The notes beneath the pieces are model-generated. The model was not told where the DNA came from. It saw only the letters and a program-made list of their open reading frames with translations, and did not search any database. Both the position numbers and the translations under genes were made by a program. DNA of 64,000 nucleotides from Bradyrhizobium lablabi (GTDB lineage Bacteria; Pseudomonadota; Alphaproteobacteria; Rhizobiales; Xanthobacteraceae), in assembly GCF_900141755.1 (NCBI RefSeq), contig NZ_LT670844.1, positions 5,304,501 to 5,368,500 on the forward strand, written 5' to 3'. Shown one piece after another: positions 62,913 to 64,000 of the stretch (position 1 is its first letter; each line of letters opens with the position of its first letter).

Positions 62913-63305
62913 ATGGACACCAGTGAATTATACGCGCGGGGCCTCTCCCGCCGCAAAAAGCTGTTCGGCGAGGCCGAGGTGGAGAAGCGCATGGGCGCTG
63001 CCGGCGAATTCGGCGCGCCGCTGCAGAACATCATCAACGCCTACGTCTATGGCGACATCTGGGAGCGGACGGGCCTATCGGACGCCGTCCGCAGCCTGGT
63101 CATGCTCGGGATCACGGCTGCCGGCAACAAGCCCGCCGAATTCCGCGTCCACGCCAAGGGCGCGCTGGCGAACGGGTGCAGCAAGGAGCAGGTGCAGGAT
63201 GTGCTGCTATTGGTCGCGATGTATTGCGGCATTCCGGCCGCGATCGAGACCAATCGCATCGCCTCCGAGATTTTTGGCGAGATGCCCGAATCCGCGAAGC
63301 CCTAG
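62913..63305 (+). CDS. Carboxymuconolactone decarboxylase family protein
   Basis: 130 residues. MDTSELYARGLSRRKKLFGE is the PcaC-like N-terminus, with the CMD core FRVHAKGALANGCSKEQVQDV (the general-acid His in H-A-K-G) and a final LLLVAMYCGIPAAIETNR. Length and motif order fit 4-carboxymuconolactone decarboxylase of the protocatechuate pathway, but no pca genes are near, and many homologues act on other small lactones. It precedes two amidohydrolase-type genes on the same strand. Confidence 0.85.
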   Translation: MDTSELYARGLSRRKKLFGEAEVEKRMGAAGEFGAPLQNIINAYVYGDIWERTGLSDAVRSLVMLGITAAGNKPAEFRVHAKGALANGCSKEQVQDVLLLVAMYCGIPAAIETNRIASEIFGEMPESAKP

Positions 63306-63317
63306 CGGAACGGCATC

Positions 63318-63473
63318 ATGAAATCGGTGCCGACGATCGACGCCCATCATCATATCTGGCGTCTCGACGACCTGCCGTGGCTGTCCGGGCCCCAGGTGCC
63401 GCGCATCTTCGGGCCTTACGCGCCGATCTGTCGCGATTATTCAATCGATGAATACCGCGGCGACATCGCCGGC
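63318..63473 (+). pseudogene. N-terminal fragment of an amidohydrolase-family protein
   Basis: About 52 codons: TIDAHHHIWRLDDLPWLSGP, then FGPYAPICRDYSIDEYRGDI, the start of a TIM-barrel metal hydrolase with the zinc HxH motif. After ADIAG-type text at about 63473 the sequence reads LPVPSRNPCRTLAPGRYRRH and stops at 63551, without any of the rest of the barrel. Starts 12 bases after the previous gene. The break point is abrupt, which suggests a deletion between this gene and the next. Confidence 0.75.
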
Positions 63474-63561
63474 TTGCCCGTTCCATCGCGTAACCCTTGT
63501 AGAACCCTTGCACCCGGGCGCTATCGGCGGCACATTGGGCGCGCGGCGTGACAGCCGCCAA

Positions 63562-63587
63562 GAACGATATTAGGGAACGATATTAGG
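63562..63587. repeat. Two tandem 13-bp copies (GAACGATATTAGG)
   Basis: GAACGATATTAGG is present twice head to tail, directly upstream of the next start codon. Each copy carries an AGGGA-type ribosome site (TTAGGGA). Confidence 0.85.
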
Positions 63588-63589
63588 GA

Positions 63590-64000
63590 ATGCGCATGGC
63601 GGCCACGCGGATCGACTGCGATATTCATCCCGCCGTGGGCGGCACGCGCACCACGCTATTGCCCTATCTCAACGACCACTGGAAAGAGCAGGTGGTGAGC
63701 CGGGCGATCGACGGCCTCGACCTCACGAGCTATCCACCGAATATGCCGCTGTCCGGACGGGCCGACTGGCGGCCGACCAACGGCGGCAAACCCGGCAGCG
63801 ATTTTGAAATGGTGCAGCGCGGCGCGTTCGATCAGCTCGGTTCGAGCCACGCGATCTGCAACGTGCTTTACGGCGCGCAGGCCGTGTTCGATCCTTATAT
63901 GGCTTCGGCCTTCTGCAAGGCGATCAACGACTGGATCGCGGCCGAATGGCTTTCGCGGGATTCGCGCCTGCGCGCCTCGATCGTGGTGCCGATGCAGGCG
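63590..64000 (+). CDS. Amidohydrolase family protein (3' end outside window)
   Basis: An open frame of 137 codons that runs off the window, starting at the ATG at 63590 (a second ATG is at 63596). IDCDIHPAVGGTRTTLLPYL contains the D-x-H metal motif of Amidohydro_2 hydrolases/decarboxylases, and DPYMASAFCKAINDWIAAEW is the typical later helix. Related proteins decarboxylate or hydrolyse aromatic acids and lactones. The 13-bp repeats before the start include its ribosome site. It may follow the CMD-like gene in one operon for an aromatic or lactone pathway. Confidence 0.8.
   Translation, partial: MRMAATRIDCDIHPAVGGTRTTLLPYLNDHWKEQVVSRAIDGLDLTSYPPNMPLSGRADWRPTNGGKPGSDFEMVQRGAFDQLGSSHAICNVLYGAQAVFDPYMASAFCKAINDWIAAEWLSRDSRLRASIVVPMQA

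Overview
The window is about 64 kb of GC-rich chromosomal DNA from an alphaproteobacterium. It most resembles Bradyrhizobium or a close relative in the Nitrobacteraceae (Hyphomicrobiales). The clues are the homospermidine synthase / ornithine decarboxylase pair, a CpdR response regulator, a small heat-shock gene with a ROSE-like RNA thermometer, an mmgR/suhB-like small RNA, many Bug-type and 'MRRREFI'-type solute-binding proteins, and several families of palindromic intergenic repeats. No phage, transposase, integrase, CRISPR array or rRNA operon was seen. One tRNA (Val, GAC) is present. The organism call rests on gene content only.

Layout. 0-11 kb is ordinary housekeeping: a WD40 protein cut by the window edge, acetoacetate decarboxylase, a polyamine block on the minus strand (ornithine decarboxylase, GNAT acetyltransferase, small membrane protein, homospermidine synthase) with a long structured leader in front of odc, an M3 oligopeptidase, and a coupled DUF1007 / nickel-cobalt exporter pair. 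11-18.6 kb is an accessory patch. It holds two SnoaL-like proteins, a WYL regulator with a clear operator, hypothetical genes, a polysaccharide deacetylase, an outer-membrane protein, and several gene remnants: a copy of the exporter 3' end, two solute-binding-protein 3' ends, and a decayed MNT-HEPN toxin-antitoxin pair. 18.6-34 kb returns to core genes: MAPEG protein, ferrochelatase, an SPFH/NfeD pair, an HxlR regulator divergent from a carboxymuconolactone-decarboxylase-like protein, arabinose-5-phosphate isomerase, a beta-barrel protein, and glutamate synthase (gltB, gltD).

34-44 kb has hydrolases, Hsp20 under a probable RpoH promoter plus ROSE element, a TauE exporter divergent from a LysR regulator, a Bug-type binding protein, an inositol-monophosphatase/HisN enzyme next to the mmgR-like sRNA, N-formylglutamate amidohydrolase, cpdR and tRNA-Val. 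44-49.3 kb is an RND efflux pump with its divergent TetR regulator. 50-56 kb is a complete branched-chain-amino-acid-type ABC importer followed upstream by dihydropyrimidinase, which suggests uptake and opening of a cyclic amide or pyrimidine. 56-64 kb has a small element with near-perfect inverted ends, a MarR/tautomerase pair with two operators, a LysR/SDR deletion scar, a four-gene catabolic operon (Bug protein, HIBADH-like dehydrogenase, Gfo/Idh oxidoreductase, GntR regulator), and two amidohydrolase genes, one broken and one running off the window.

The most notable observations are regulatory RNAs and scars rather than a new multi-gene system: the odc leader with mutually exclusive helices, the RpoH-ROSE module, the mmgR-like sRNA, the inverted-repeat element at 56.2-56.4 kb, and the set of 3'-end gene remnants in the 11-18.6 kb patch.
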